Of a stretch of DNA of 64,000 bases, positions 45,622-54,012 are shown piece after piece (position 1 is the first letter of the stretch; the number at the start of each line of letters is the position of its first letter). The position numbers and the translations under genes are program-made. The notes under the pieces are model-generated. The model searched no databases. It was given only the letters and a program-made list of their open reading frames with translations, and had not been told where the DNA came from. Source of the stretch: Calditrichota bacterium (GTDB lineage: Bacteria > CLD3); contig QQUF01000049.1 in NCBI GenBank assembly GCA_008501735.1, positions 1-64,000 of the forward strand, given 5' to 3'.

Positions 45622-47571
45622 TTATTTTAGCAAAGTCATCTTTTTAGTTTCTGAAAAATTATTACCGACTAATTGGTAAAAATAATTTCCACTCGAAACA
45701 GGTTTTCCAAGATTATCTGTTCCGTCCCAAACAATTGTTCCTTTACTTTCAGTCAAAATATACTCTTTCACTTCTTCACCGAGAATGTTCAAAATCACTA
45801 ACTTACTATTTTTGTAATTTGAAATTCCCAAATCGTAATTTATTGAAGTCGAAGGGTTGAATGGGTTCGGGTAGTTTTGCGAAAGTGAGAAGTCTTTTTT
45901 TACAAGGGTTTTATTTTCATCAACATCTCCCAAATTTAGCGTATAAATTGTTCCTGTTCCGTTTTGATGCTTGTAAAAATGATAATCGGTTTGAACTGCA
46001 AATGGCAAAATAAAAGGATAGTTATAAAACCCTGCGAAATCATCTGTCTCAAAGGCAACTTCGACAAAACCGGATTCCATTCTTGCTTGTGGAATCATCG
46101 CATATTTTTCATCTGTTCCAAGAGAGTTAGTAATATTTTCAAATTCAGGGTAAATTGATGGGGAAGAATAAAATCCCCAATAATTTCCACCGTCAACTGA
46201 CATTGTGTGAAAAATATCTCCGTGAACTTGTGCATTTGCCGAATCTCCATTTGGCATATTTCCCCAATCAATATCGCCTGCTGGATAACCTGTAAAAATA
46301 ACGTGCATTGCTCCATTGTCATCAAATCCAAGTTGAGGAGTAGAAATTATTTGCTGAAATCGACCACCTAAATCCGCTCCACTTGGTGCAATTGTCGGAT
46401 TATTCCAAGAAGAACCGTCTTCAAAAACTGTTCCTCCGATTTTTCCAAAAGTTCCGCTGTCAGTGTAATCGTCATAGGCAAAAATTTGATTTTTACTTCC
46501 TGTTGTTCCATTTTGGTAAACTAATCTGTAAGCATTTGGAAAATAACTTCCCGCAGAAGTCGTTTTGTGTTCAACGTAAGTGTAATGCGGATTTCCTTGC
46601 AAATCCATTGTAACGTCAAAGTGATTAAAAGCTCGCCACTCAAAATCTTCGGGGGCTTGACTGTTCACAAAATTCAAAGGAGTGTCATCGCTTACGTTGT
46701 CAAAACTCCAAGTCGCTCCGTTGTCAAGACTTTCAAATTTGTAAAGAGCGTTTGAAGCTAAAGTTGTGTCTTGAAAAGAAGAACCAGAAGCGTGAAAATA
46801 AACTAAAATTAAACGGTCTGCTCCATCAGAAACAAAAACTTTCGCATCTGCATCTGTCAAAACATTAACTCCTGCAAGACTGTCCATTAGTTGGTAAGGA
46901 GCAAAATTTGTAAGAAGTGGGTCGCTTAACGAAGTGTGATAAAGTGAGTTTGGAGAAGTCGCTTGGTCGGCAACATTAAGAGTTCCAAAAACGTGCAATT
47001 TATCATTTGAACCGACAGCACAAGAGGGCCAAATTGGTTGTCCATCTCCAATTGGTAAATTTGGAACAAGCGGAGTGTTAGCTTTTTGCCAAAGTCCTTG
47101 TCCCGAAAGTAAATCAATATTTACAACTGTCCTAAAATCATCATTGAAATTCGGGTCTTGCAAATGACTCACAACTACTGCTGAACCACCAAGAAGATTT
47201 ACTGAGTTATTACGGTAGAAATCTAAACTTGGAAAACCACCTCTAAAACTTTCAATTCTTTCCCAACCAGGTGTAATTGTCTGAGTTCCTGTTCCATCAT
47301 CTTTTCCCCAAATTTGCCCATCGTAGGAAAACGAATAAAATGAACCGCGATATGGGTTTGTTGGTGGATTTGAAGTGAAGTATTCTGCACTTATAAAAAC
47401 AACGTGGTAATTTCCGTTCTCATCAATCGCCATTCTTTTGCCAATTGCTCCGTTTGCTTGATAATCCCAAAAACCTGTTCCAATTACGACTCCGGGAGAA
47501 TTGTACTGTGCAAAAACTCCACTTGCACAAAAACTAAATGCAAAAATCAATCCTAAAATTCTCACTAACAT
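45622..47571 (-). CDS. Secreted T9SS cargo protein
   Basis: About 649 residues from the ATG at 47571, chosen over the track's upstream TTG because GGAGGTAAAA lies immediately ahead and the signal peptide (MLVRILGLIFAFSFCASGVF) begins there. The central region (residues 25-570) is beta-rich, with repeated NPHYTYVEH and GAMHVIFTG segments, in the manner of a sialidase-like or BNR propeller, but no catalytic set is seen. It ends with a type-A sorting domain (NYPNPFNPSTSINYDL ... SSGNYFYQL ... KKMTLLK). The FG-GAP cargo follows 25 bp later on the same strand. Confidence 0.85.
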   Translation of the reverse strand: MLVRILGLIFAFSFCASGVFAQYNSPGVVIGTGFWDYQANGAIGKRMAIDENGNYHVVFISAEYFTSNPPTNPYRGSFYSFSYDGQIWGKDDGTGTQTITPGWERIESFRGGFPSLDFYRNNSVNLLGGSAVVVSHLQDPNFNDDFRTVVNIDLLSGQGLWQKANTPLVPNLPIGDGQPIWPSCAVGSNDKLHVFGTLNVADQATSPNSLYHTSLSDPLLTNFAPYQLMDSLAGVNVLTDADAKVFVSDGADRLILVYFHASGSSFQDTTLASNALYKFESLDNGATWSFDNVSDDTPLNFVNSQAPEDFEWRAFNHFDVTMDLQGNPHYTYVEHKTTSAGSYFPNAYRLVYQNGTTGSKNQIFAYDDYTDSGTFGKIGGTVFEDGSSWNNPTIAPSGADLGGRFQQIISTPQLGFDDNGAMHVIFTGYPAGDIDWGNMPNGDSANAQVHGDIFHTMSVDGGNYWGFYSSPSIYPEFENITNSLGTDEKYAMIPQARMESGFVEVAFETDDFAGFYNYPFILPFAVQTDYHFYKHQNGTGTIYTLNLGDVDENKTLVKKDFSLSQNYPNPFNPSTSINYDLGISNYKNSKLVILNILGEEVKEYILTESKGTIVWDGTDNLGKPVSSGNYFYQLVGNNFSETKKMTLLK

Positions 47572-47816
47572 TTTTACCTCCAAAAAATTGTTAATCAATT
47601 TAAAAAGAAATAAACCTTTCAACAAATGTACCAATCCAAAAACAGATAGTTAAGTAATAATTTGAAGATTTTACGGGACTAAAAGTGTTTACTTTTTGTG
47701 AGAAACTGTTTCCTACTTTTATTCAAAACTTTTTACAAATCTTGGAATAAAAGTTTTAGCTTCCGCTTTGTAAGACCAAAGTTTTTACAACACCAAATTT
47801 TTGCTCGGAAATTTTA

Positions 47817-48503
47817 ATGTCAAAGAAAGCAGTAATCTTTTTCTCGCGTAGTTTCAAAACAGAATCTCAAGCCAAAAACTTTTGTCCTAAAAGCCAAAAA
47901 CTCTCCGAAAAAATCACAAACAGAATTTCAAAAAATGTTCTCCAAAGCCTTAAAAATCTTGAGTTTGAGAAATTCTGGTTTTCAGATGTTTTGATTTCAG
48001 AAAGCCTTTTGGAAAAATTCAACTTCCAAGAAAACATTTTACAAGAAGGAAAAGACCTTCGCGAAAAAATCCAAAATGCTTTCACCCTGCTCTTTAAAAA
48101 AGGCTTTGAAGAAATTCTCATTCTCGGCAACGACACTCTTTTAAACTCTTCCGAAATCAGAAAAGCATTCGCAGAGCAAAAAGACGTTCTCGGAAAATCT
48201 GCCGACGGAGGTTTCTACCTTCTAAAAATCAAAAAAGGCTCTGCAAACTTTCAAGTTCTCTCAGCAGAAAATTGGCGTGAAGGAAAACTCAAACTTGGCA
48301 ATTTCGATTTCAAATTTCTAAAAACCAAATTTGACTTTGACACACTAAAAGACTTTCTCAATTTTTTCCCTGACCTAAAATTTGTAAAAACAATCCTGAA
48401 TGAAATTCTCAAACCGATAATTTTTTCTTTAGAAAAAACAACTAACAGATTTTCTAAAACCTCAAGAATTTTCTCCAACAAATCCCCTCCAATCTTCGCT
48501 TAA
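47817..48503 (+). CDS. DUF2064 / TIGR04282-like glycosyltransferase-fold protein
   Basis: 228 residues with the DUF2064 signature: EGKDLREKIQNAFTLLFKKG, ILILGNDTLLNSSEIRKAF and SADGGFYLLKIKK. In the family the middle motif is usually GSDCPxL, and here it is GNDTLL, so the canonical Cys-Pro is lost. Some members are annotated as arsenosugar biosynthesis glycosyltransferases, and the next gene carries an arsenite methyltransferase domain, which supports a joint arsenic role. A lysine-rich extension ends it. A 29-bp hairpin lies directly downstream. No clear RBS. Confidence 0.75.
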   Translation: MSKKAVIFFSRSFKTESQAKNFCPKSQKLSEKITNRISKNVLQSLKNLEFEKFWFSDVLISESLLEKFNFQENILQEGKDLREKIQNAFTLLFKKGFEEILILGNDTLLNSSEIRKAFAEQKDVLGKSADGGFYLLKIKKGSANFQVLSAENWREGKLKLGNFDFKFLKTKFDFDTLKDFLNFFPDLKFVKTILNEILKPIIFSLEKTTNRFSKTSRIFSNKSPPIFA

Positions 48504-48505
48504 AA

Positions 48506-48579
48506 AACATCCCTCTTAATCTCCCTTCAAAGGGGGACTTTCCAGTTTCTCCCTTTGAAGGGAGATTAAGAGGGATGTT
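48506..48579. repeat. 29-bp perfect inverted repeat (hairpin) before the ArsM fusion
   Basis: Arms starting AACATCCCTCTTAATC are exact inverted repeats around a 16-base loop. It lies between the DUF2064 stop and the fusion gene. The track's 48575 start falls within the right arm, which argues for the later ATG. It could be a terminator, an mRNA attenuator, or a short mobile palindrome. Confidence 0.85.
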
Positions 48580-48682
48580 AACAAACTTTTTAAAAACTTG
48601 CGGAATTCACGCCCAAAGCGGGTTTTACGCTCCAAGACAAGAATTAAAACTTTATTTTTTACTCAAAAAAAGAAGGATAACA

Positions 48683-51169
48683 ATGATTTCTTTTGAACCA
48701 AAATCAATTTTTTACACACCAAATTACGCACAAAAGCAATACGATTCAGGTTACTTTTTCATTGACTACGAAGCTCCAAATTGGATTTTGACTGACGAAA
48801 AAGGTGCAAAAATTACAAACTTACTCAATGGCAGAAATTCACTCGAAGACGTTGCTCGTGAGTACAGCAAAACTTTCGGATTTGACCTCCAAAAATCTTG
48901 GCTTCACGTGAACCACTTCATCAAAAGAGGAATTCATCACAAATTCGTTTTCGACACTCCGAAAAATTACGCTCCTTATCCGGGAAGAAAAGAATTCCTA
49001 AACAGTGCAAATCTCAAAGAAATGTGGGTTCACACGAACAATTCTTGCAACCTCGCTTGCGCTCATTGTTTGGTGAATTCTTCGCCGCAAGAACACAAAG
49101 GACTTCCAACCAACAAAGTTTTGAGCGTGATTCGTGAAGGTCTTGAACTCGGTGTGAAAAAAATGTATTTCACAGGAGGCGAGCCGTTTTTCAGAAAAGA
49201 TATTTTTGAATTAATTGACACTGCTCTTGAAAAATCGGAACTCACAATCCTTTCAAACGGAATTCTTTTCAAAGGCGAAACTCTTCAAAAACTCAAAAAT
49301 TACGACAAATCAAAACTCACTTTACAAATTTCTTTGGACGGTTCAAAACCTTCTTTCAATGATCCAATTCGTGGAAAAGGAAGTTTTGAAAACATCATCA
49401 AAGGAATCAAAAATTTAATTGAAATCGGTTATGAGCCGACAATCACAACAACTGTTACAAAACAAAATTTGCCCGATTTAGACAACGTGGTTAGGCTTCT
49501 TTCCGAACTAAAAGTAAAAAGACTTCACTTGCTTTGGCTTCACCGAAAAGGTCGTGCAGTTGGTGCAAGTTACGAAGTTGAAAATTACGAAATTATTCAA
49601 AAACTGCGTGAAGTCAAACCTCTTGCCGATTCGCTTGGAGTTTCGATTGACAATTTTGAAGAATTTGAGCTAAGAATCAACGGGCAGAAAAATGTTAAAA
49701 ATGACTTGAGCGTTGCAGGAGTCGAGTCGCTTTGCGTTTACTCTGACGGAAGAGTTTATCCTTCAGCAGCTTTCGTGCAAGTCGAAGAACTTCTTTGCGG
49801 AGACGTAAACGAAACTTCATTAAAAGAAATTTTGGAAACTTCCGAAATTGTTCAAGAATTTCTGAGTGCAACAGTTCAGAAAAAAGCTGTTTCACACTCT
49901 GATTCGATGAAATTTCTTTCAGGAGGCGGAGACATTGAACACAGTTTTTACTACTCAAAAGCAATCACAGGAAAAGGAAATATTCTCGGAGCTGACCCTT
50001 ACGACGAAGTTTACAACTACTTGATGGACGAAGCGATTAAAAAACTTTACGTTGAAAATCGCAGAAAATTGAACACAAAAGCAGGTTTTGACGCTCCAAC
50101 TATTTTCTACTCAATGGGCGAACTTGGTGTAACTTGCGGCGACGAAGAAGAAAATGTTCACCTTTTCGGCGAATTCGGAGTCAATACTTTGCACTCAAAT
50201 TGTGTGCTTGACCTCAGTTACGATAAGTCTCACGAGAAAGTCCAAGAATTTTACGGCGAAGCAATGGACGAGCCACAACCTGAACTTTGTTGCCCGACAA
50301 GTTACGACCCAACTGATACAGACCACATTCCACGAGAAGTTTTGGAAAGATTTTACGGTTGCGGTTCACCGATGAGCATTGCAGGAGTTACCGAAGGCGA
50401 AACTGTTGTTGACTTAGGTTCTGGAGCAGGAATTGACTGTTTTATCGCCGCGAAAAAAGTTGGTGCTGACGGAAGAGTTATCGGAGTCGATATGACTGCA
50501 GAAAGCCTCGAACAAGCGAGAATGCACAACAAACTCGTAACTGAAAATCTTGGTTTTGACATTTGTGATTTCCGCGAAGGTTTTATGGAAGAAGTTCCTG
50601 TTAAGGACAAAGAAGTCGATTTAATCACTTCAAACTGCGTGATAAATCTTTCACCTGACAAGAAAAAAGTTTTTGCGGAAATGTGGCGAATCCTTAAAGA
50701 CCACGGGAGAATCGTAATTTCTGACATTGTTTCGGAAGTCGAAGTTCCGCCTTACTTACAAGTAAATCCTGTTCTTTGGGGTGAATGTTTGTCGGGAGCT
50801 TTGACGGAGAGAGATTTTGTTTCGATGCTCGAAGAAGCAGGTTTTTATGGACTCACGACTCTCAAAAAAACTTACTGGAAATCCGTTGAAGGCTATAAAT
50901 TTTTCTCAGTAACTGTTTCAGGATTCAAGTTTGAGAAAAAAGAAGGTTGTGTTTTTATCGGACAAAAAGCGATTTACCAAGGACCCTTCAAGTCAATTAT
51001 GGACGAAGAAGGACATTTTTTCCCAAGAGGTGAAGCGGTAGAAATTTGCACAGACACTGCACAAAAATTACAAAACTTACCTTACAAAGGAGCGTTCCAA
51101 ATCATCGAAGGCGACAAAATGCCCGACGAATTTGTGAACGACTGTTGTGTTGATGGAGCTTGTTGCTGA
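48683..51169 (+). CDS. PqqD-like/radical SAM/ArsM arsenite methyltransferase fusion
   Basis: 828 residues from the ATG after AGAAGGATAACA; the track's upstream start is inside a hairpin. Residues 20-85 (WILTDEKGAKITNLLNGRNS) resemble the PqqD winged helix that binds precursor peptides. Residues 112-340 are a radical SAM barrel with C122, C126 and C129 in CNLACAHC and a GGEP motif. A SPASM-like region follows (LCVYSDGRVYPSAA, FLSGGGDIEHS) whose CGGGC-type cysteines are mostly replaced. Residues 530-828 are ArsM-like: CC at 536-537, YGCGSP (C560), VVDLGSGAGID, SNCVINL (C652) and WGECLSG (C702). The tail is CCVDGACC. ArsM methylates As(III) with SAM; what the radical SAM part does is unknown. 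Confidence 0.85.
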   Translation: MISFEPKSIFYTPNYAQKQYDSGYFFIDYEAPNWILTDEKGAKITNLLNGRNSLEDVAREYSKTFGFDLQKSWLHVNHFIKRGIHHKFVFDTPKNYAPYPGRKEFLNSANLKEMWVHTNNSCNLACAHCLVNSSPQEHKGLPTNKVLSVIREGLELGVKKMYFTGGEPFFRKDIFELIDTALEKSELTILSNGILFKGETLQKLKNYDKSKLTLQISLDGSKPSFNDPIRGKGSFENIIKGIKNLIEIGYEPTITTTVTKQNLPDLDNVVRLLSELKVKRLHLLWLHRKGRAVGASYEVENYEIIQKLREVKPLADSLGVSIDNFEEFELRINGQKNVKNDLSVAGVESLCVYSDGRVYPSAAFVQVEELLCGDVNETSLKEILETSEIVQEFLSATVQKKAVSHSDSMKFLSGGGDIEHSFYYSKAITGKGNILGADPYDEVYNYLMDEAIKKLYVENRRKLNTKAGFDAPTIFYSMGELGVTCGDEEENVHLFGEFGVNTLHSNCVLDLSYDKSHEKVQEFYGEAMDEPQPELCCPTSYDPTDTDHIPREVLERFYGCGSPMSIAGVTEGETVVDLGSGAGIDCFIAAKKVGADGRVIGVDMTAESLEQARMHNKLVTENLGFDICDFREGFMEEVPVKDKEVDLITSNCVINLSPDKKKVFAEMWRILKDHGRIVISDIVSEVEVPPYLQVNPVLWGECLSGALTERDFVSMLEEAGFYGLTTLKKTYWKSVEGYKFFSVTVSGFKFEKKEGCVFIGQKAIYQGPFKSIMDEEGHFFPRGEAVEICTDTAQKLQNLPYKGAFQIIEGDKMPDEFVNDCCVDGACC

Positions 51170-51191
51170 TTTTCAGTGAGCAGTAATTTTA

Positions 51192-51226
51192 CCATCGAAT
51201 AGCTTTTGGTTTTCGGTGGCTTTTTT
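51192..51226 (+). terminator. Terminator of the ArsM-fusion gene
   Basis: CCATCGAA pairs with TTCGGTGG (one wobble) and is followed by a CTTTTTT run between convergent genes. Confidence 0.7.
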
Positions 51227-51229
51227 ATT

Positions 51230-51712
51230 TCAAAGAATCGGGAAATCCGTTCCTGAAATTGGTCTGCCTAACAATCGGCAAAGAGTAACGATTTGACCTT
51301 GATGTTGGTAGATGTGCGTGAAAGTTCTTAGGAAAACTCGTGCAGGAATGAGATTTCTCTCGTTGTTTCCCCAAGTAATCATTTTCCGTTCAGTGTTAAG
51401 TTCTTCGGTAGAAGCATTTTTGAGGTAATTTTCTGTCGTTGTAAAAACTTGCTCTCGGTAATTTTTCAAGGATTCGATTGTTGTGAAATCAGAGGCGTTG
51501 TCGTCAACTTTCATCAAACCTTCAACAACTCCAATCCAATATTCTTCCGCACCAATTGTATGGTGGAATTGTTGCAAAATATTAGGATAACCAAATCCTT
51601 CAAACTCGCGATTTAATTCTTCACTGTTAAATTTGTCGCAATGTTCAAGCAACTTTTGCAAAGTGTTGTGTCCGCGAGTGTGCAAGTCTTGTAAAGTTTC
51701 TGTTGTGTACAT
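51230..51712 (-). CDS. DinB-like four-helix protein
   Basis: 160 residues of the DinB/DUF664/YfiT-like fold. The metal-site histidines are seen in QFHHTIGAEEYW and in FTHIYQHQGQIV. Related proteins are thiol-dependent S-transferases or metal-dependent hydrolases; the exact reaction is unknown. The HxlR regulator gene lies upstream, 16 bp away on the same strand, so it may be the regulator's downstream partner gene. Confidence 0.85.
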   Translation of the reverse strand: MYTTETLQDLHTRGHNTLQKLLEHCDKFNSEELNREFEGFGYPNILQQFHHTIGAEEYWIGVVEGLMKVDDNASDFTTIESLKNYREQVFTTTENYLKNASTEELNTERKMITWGNNERNLIPARVFLRTFTHIYQHQGQIVTLCRLLGRPISGTDFPIL

Positions 51713-51728
51713 TTTTTGCCTTTAGTTT

Positions 51729-52055
51729 TTACTTTGAGTTTGCGATTTTTTCATCAAGTTCTTGAATTTGTGAAATTATCAAAACAAGTGATTCGCCTGC
51801 TTCGGTCAAAGTGTATTCGGTTCTTGGTGGAACTTCTGCAAAAATATGTTTTTCAAGCAAACCGTAATCGGTCAACCTCCGAAGCCTTTCGGAAAGTACT
51901 TTCGTTGAAATTCCCTCAATGCTTCTTTCAAGAATTCCAGGTCTTTTAATTCCTAGTCGAACTGCTTCTAAAACTGAAACAGACCATTTGCAACCTATTA
52001 CTTTTTCAAGCCTTTCGTAAGACTTTCTTGAGCTTTTTAATTTTTTTTCGTCCAT
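51729..52055 (-). CDS. HxlR family transcriptional regulator
   Basis: A winged-helix repressor/activator of about 108 residues. VIGCKWSVSVLEAVRLG is the family signature with its conserved redox-sensitive Cys, followed by GISTKVLSERLRRLTDYGLL and the wing PPRTEYTLTEAG. The ATG at 52055 is favoured over the track's TTG. It is divergent from the thioredoxin-fold gene, with an inverted repeat over the other gene's promoter, and upstream of DinB. Such regulators respond to thiols or aldehydes. Confidence 0.9.
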   Translation of the reverse strand: MDEKKLKSSRKSYERLEKVIGCKWSVSVLEAVRLGIKRPGILERSIEGISTKVLSERLRRLTDYGLLEKHIFAEVPPRTEYTLTEAGESLVLIISQIQELDEKIANSK

Positions 52056-52094
52056 AATAATCAATAATTTACACCATTTTGTTCCTACCCAACC

Positions 52095-52120
52095 GAAAAG
52101 TGCCTACTTTTCAGAAGTAG
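52095..52120. promoter_or_regulatory. Candidate HxlR operator
   Basis: Two overlapping perfect inverted repeats lie in the divergent region: GAAAAGT/ACTTTTC (4-base spacer, 52095-52112) and CTACTT/AAGTAG (5-base spacer, 52104-52120). Confidence 0.5.
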
Positions 52121-52138
52121 AAAATTAACATACATTTG
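52108..52138 (+). promoter_or_regulatory. Candidate promoter of the CPVC protein gene
   Basis: TTTT, 19 bases, then TACATTTG, an exact TAnnTTTG element with an imperfect -33. The operator-like repeats overlap the -33 region, so repression by steric block is plausible. Confidence 0.45.
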
Positions 52139-52202
52139 GCTCATTCCAAACGGAGAATCCGATGGAACTTATAAAATCTAATTTCAATAAAGGAACGAAA
52201 AA

Positions 52203-52436
52203 ATGAACAACGCAGTTTTTTATCACGCAGGTTGTCCTGTTTGTGTTGAAGCCGAACAAATGGTCGCAGAAGCAATTGACCAATCAAAGTATGAAGTAAA
52301 AATAGTTCATCTTGGCGAAGAAAAAGACCAAATCGCTAACGCAGAAAAATCAGGTGTAAAATCTGTTCCTGCTTTAGTGCTTAACGGACTTCCTTTCCAC
52401 ATTAATTTCGGTGCTGACCTTAGTGCTTTGAAATAA
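52203..52436 (+). CDS. Thioredoxin-fold protein with CPVC motif
   Basis: 77 residues, thioredoxin/glutaredoxin-like, with AGCPVCVEAEQMV (a CxxC redox pair) and VPALVLNG containing the cis-proline. No signal peptide, so it is cytoplasmic. The ATG follows AAAGGAACG. Its divergent placement from an HxlR regulator with an operator over its promoter suggests thiol/oxidant-responsive control. A terminator hairpin follows. The physiological partner is unknown. Confidence 0.85.
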   Translation: MNNAVFYHAGCPVCVEAEQMVAEAIDQSKYEVKIVHLGEEKDQIANAEKSGVKSVPALVLNGLPFHINFGADLSALK

Positions 52437-52447
52437 AGTTTTCTTTT

Positions 52448-52481
52448 AAACTCTCCTTTTGTTTTAAACTAAGGAGAGTTT
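52448..52481 (+). terminator. Terminator of the CPVC protein gene
   Basis: AAACTCTCCTT and AAGGAGAGTTT form an 11-bp stem followed by TTT. The hairpin overlaps the stop of the convergent gene, so it may serve both. Confidence 0.75.
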
Positions 52482-53389
52482 TTAGAATTATTTATATTTA
52501 AATCAAAGTCTTGGACTAGTAAAGATTTTGACCTCAGAATATCCATTGGAAGTTTAAGCTTTTCCTTTTTCTTAAAAGTTTCTTCCACTGAAATGCCTGA
52601 AATCATCTGTATAATTCCCGCTAAAATTCCAAGAATGCTTAAAATAAAACAAGGCCATTGTGCAAACCAAACCAACGGTATTTCTGATACATAAGCAATT
52701 AATGGCTGACTTACTACATAATTAGGAAGTTCAACTGGAATTTCTAAAGCTAATAATCCAACTGAGAACCCTAATAGAAGGAATATAAATCCTCCAGAAA
52801 TAAGTCCCCAGTTTACCAAAGGTTCCTGAAAACTTGTTTCTCCTTCAATCAGATCGTTAGGAAGGTATTCAGCTTCTAGTTCTGGAGGCAAATCATCTAC
52901 AGTTATTTTGAATTTGAAATCATCAATATTTGCTTTACCATTTAAAAGTAGTTTGACAACAAAGAATTCACGTTTGTTTAATAAGTTAAATAAAAACTTA
53001 ATCTTATTAATCTTTTTATCAACTTCAAGAACAACTTCTCTTCCTTTTGGAGATACATAAATTAGTGCAGCATTCATAATTTTTGATGATTTTGGAATTT
53101 CCAAAGTTAGAGGTTTAATTTGATCCCTAATAGGTTTTGCACCTGAATTCAAAATTAAAAATTGAACTTCAATTAGTTCTTCTACCTCAATATCTTTATA
53201 TTTAATACTCACTGCTTCTCTAACTTCAGAATCTATCCCTGAGAGTAACTCATAGAAAAAATCAATATATGGTATAATTTCTTTTTTAGATTTCTCATCG
53301 GAAAGCAAGAAATAATATCTCGAAACTAAAACTGTAACTAAAATTCCAACTATTAAGCTAAGAATTGATATTGCTATATTATTATCCAT
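52469..53389 (-). CDS. Membrane protein of unknown function with three spans
   Basis: 306 residues with one N-terminal transmembrane helix (AISILSLIVGILVTVLVSRY), a roughly 150-residue beta-rich domain with EVREAVSIKYKDIEVEELIE, and two further helices (GLISGGFIFLLLGFSVGLLA and WPCFILSILGILAGIIQMI). The RBS AAGGAGTAAGG supports the ATG. I do not recognise the family. It overlaps the terminator of the CPVC gene at its 3' end. The more AT-rich codon use resembles the 1070-2611 orphan gene. Confidence 0.65.
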   Translation of the reverse strand: MDNNIAISILSLIVGILVTVLVSRYYFLLSDEKSKKEIIPYIDFFYELLSGIDSEVREAVSIKYKDIEVEELIEVQFLILNSGAKPIRDQIKPLTLEIPKSSKIMNAALIYVSPKGREVVLEVDKKINKIKFLFNLLNKREFFVVKLLLNGKANIDDFKFKITVDDLPPELEAEYLPNDLIEGETSFQEPLVNWGLISGGFIFLLLGFSVGLLALEIPVELPNYVVSQPLIAYVSEIPLVWFAQWPCFILSILGILAGIIQMISGISVEETFKKKEKLKLPMDILRSKSLLVQDFDLNINNSKNSP

Positions 53390-53552
53390 AACCTTACTCC
53401 TTAAAAAAATAATATTTTCTTTATTAAATTTATTTTTTGTTTCCTATTTATTTACATAAATAAAAATATACAAAAAAAAAATTTATCTCTCATTTATGTA
53501 TTTTAGGAATAAACAGTGCTAAACTCAAACTTGAAAAACGGAAAATCAAAAA

Positions 53553-53984
53553 ATGACTTGGTTACAAAAAGAAATTCGATTGCCTTCGCTGAAACGAGGT
53601 TTTCACTTAATTACTCACGTAATTGAAAGCGAAATTCCAGAACTTCGAGATTTTGAAGTTGGACTTGCACAAATTTTCATAAAACACACTTCGGCAAGTT
53701 TGACAATTAACGAAAATGCCGACCCAACAGTTCGCGAAGATTTTGAAAGCCATTTCAATAAAATGGTTCCTGAAAATGCTCCTTACTACATTCACACTTT
53801 TGAAGGTTCAGACGATATGCCTGCACATTTGAAGTCTTCGATTCTCGGAAGCTCGGTAACAATCCCAATTTCAAACGGAAGGCTCAACTTAGGAACTTGG
53901 CAAGGAATTTACCTTTGCGAGCACAGAAATTATGCTTCCGGCAGAAAAATTGTAATTACCTTGCAAGGTCAATCTAATGAATAA
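53553..53984 (+). CDS. yjbQ: YjbQ family protein (UPF0047)
   Basis: 143 residues with the conserved IFIKHTSASLTINENADP and HRNYASGRKIVITLQG segments. The histidines HTSA and EHRNYAS belong to the metal/active site. The family shows secondary thiamine-phosphate synthase activity in vitro, though its main role is debated. cinA follows 28 bp later. Confidence 0.93.
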   Translation: MTWLQKEIRLPSLKRGFHLITHVIESEIPELRDFEVGLAQIFIKHTSASLTINENADPTVREDFESHFNKMVPENAPYYIHTFEGSDDMPAHLKSSILGSSVTIPISNGRLNLGTWQGIYLCEHRNYASGRKIVITLQGQSNE

Positions 53985-54012
53985 TGTTTAATAAGGTTTT
54001 TAGGAAAAATAG

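Noticed and set aside
48575-48682. Track start of the ArsM fusion
   Set aside because: The ATG lies in the right arm of a 29-bp hairpin, and the next in-frame ATG has an AAGGA site and starts the conserved domain.
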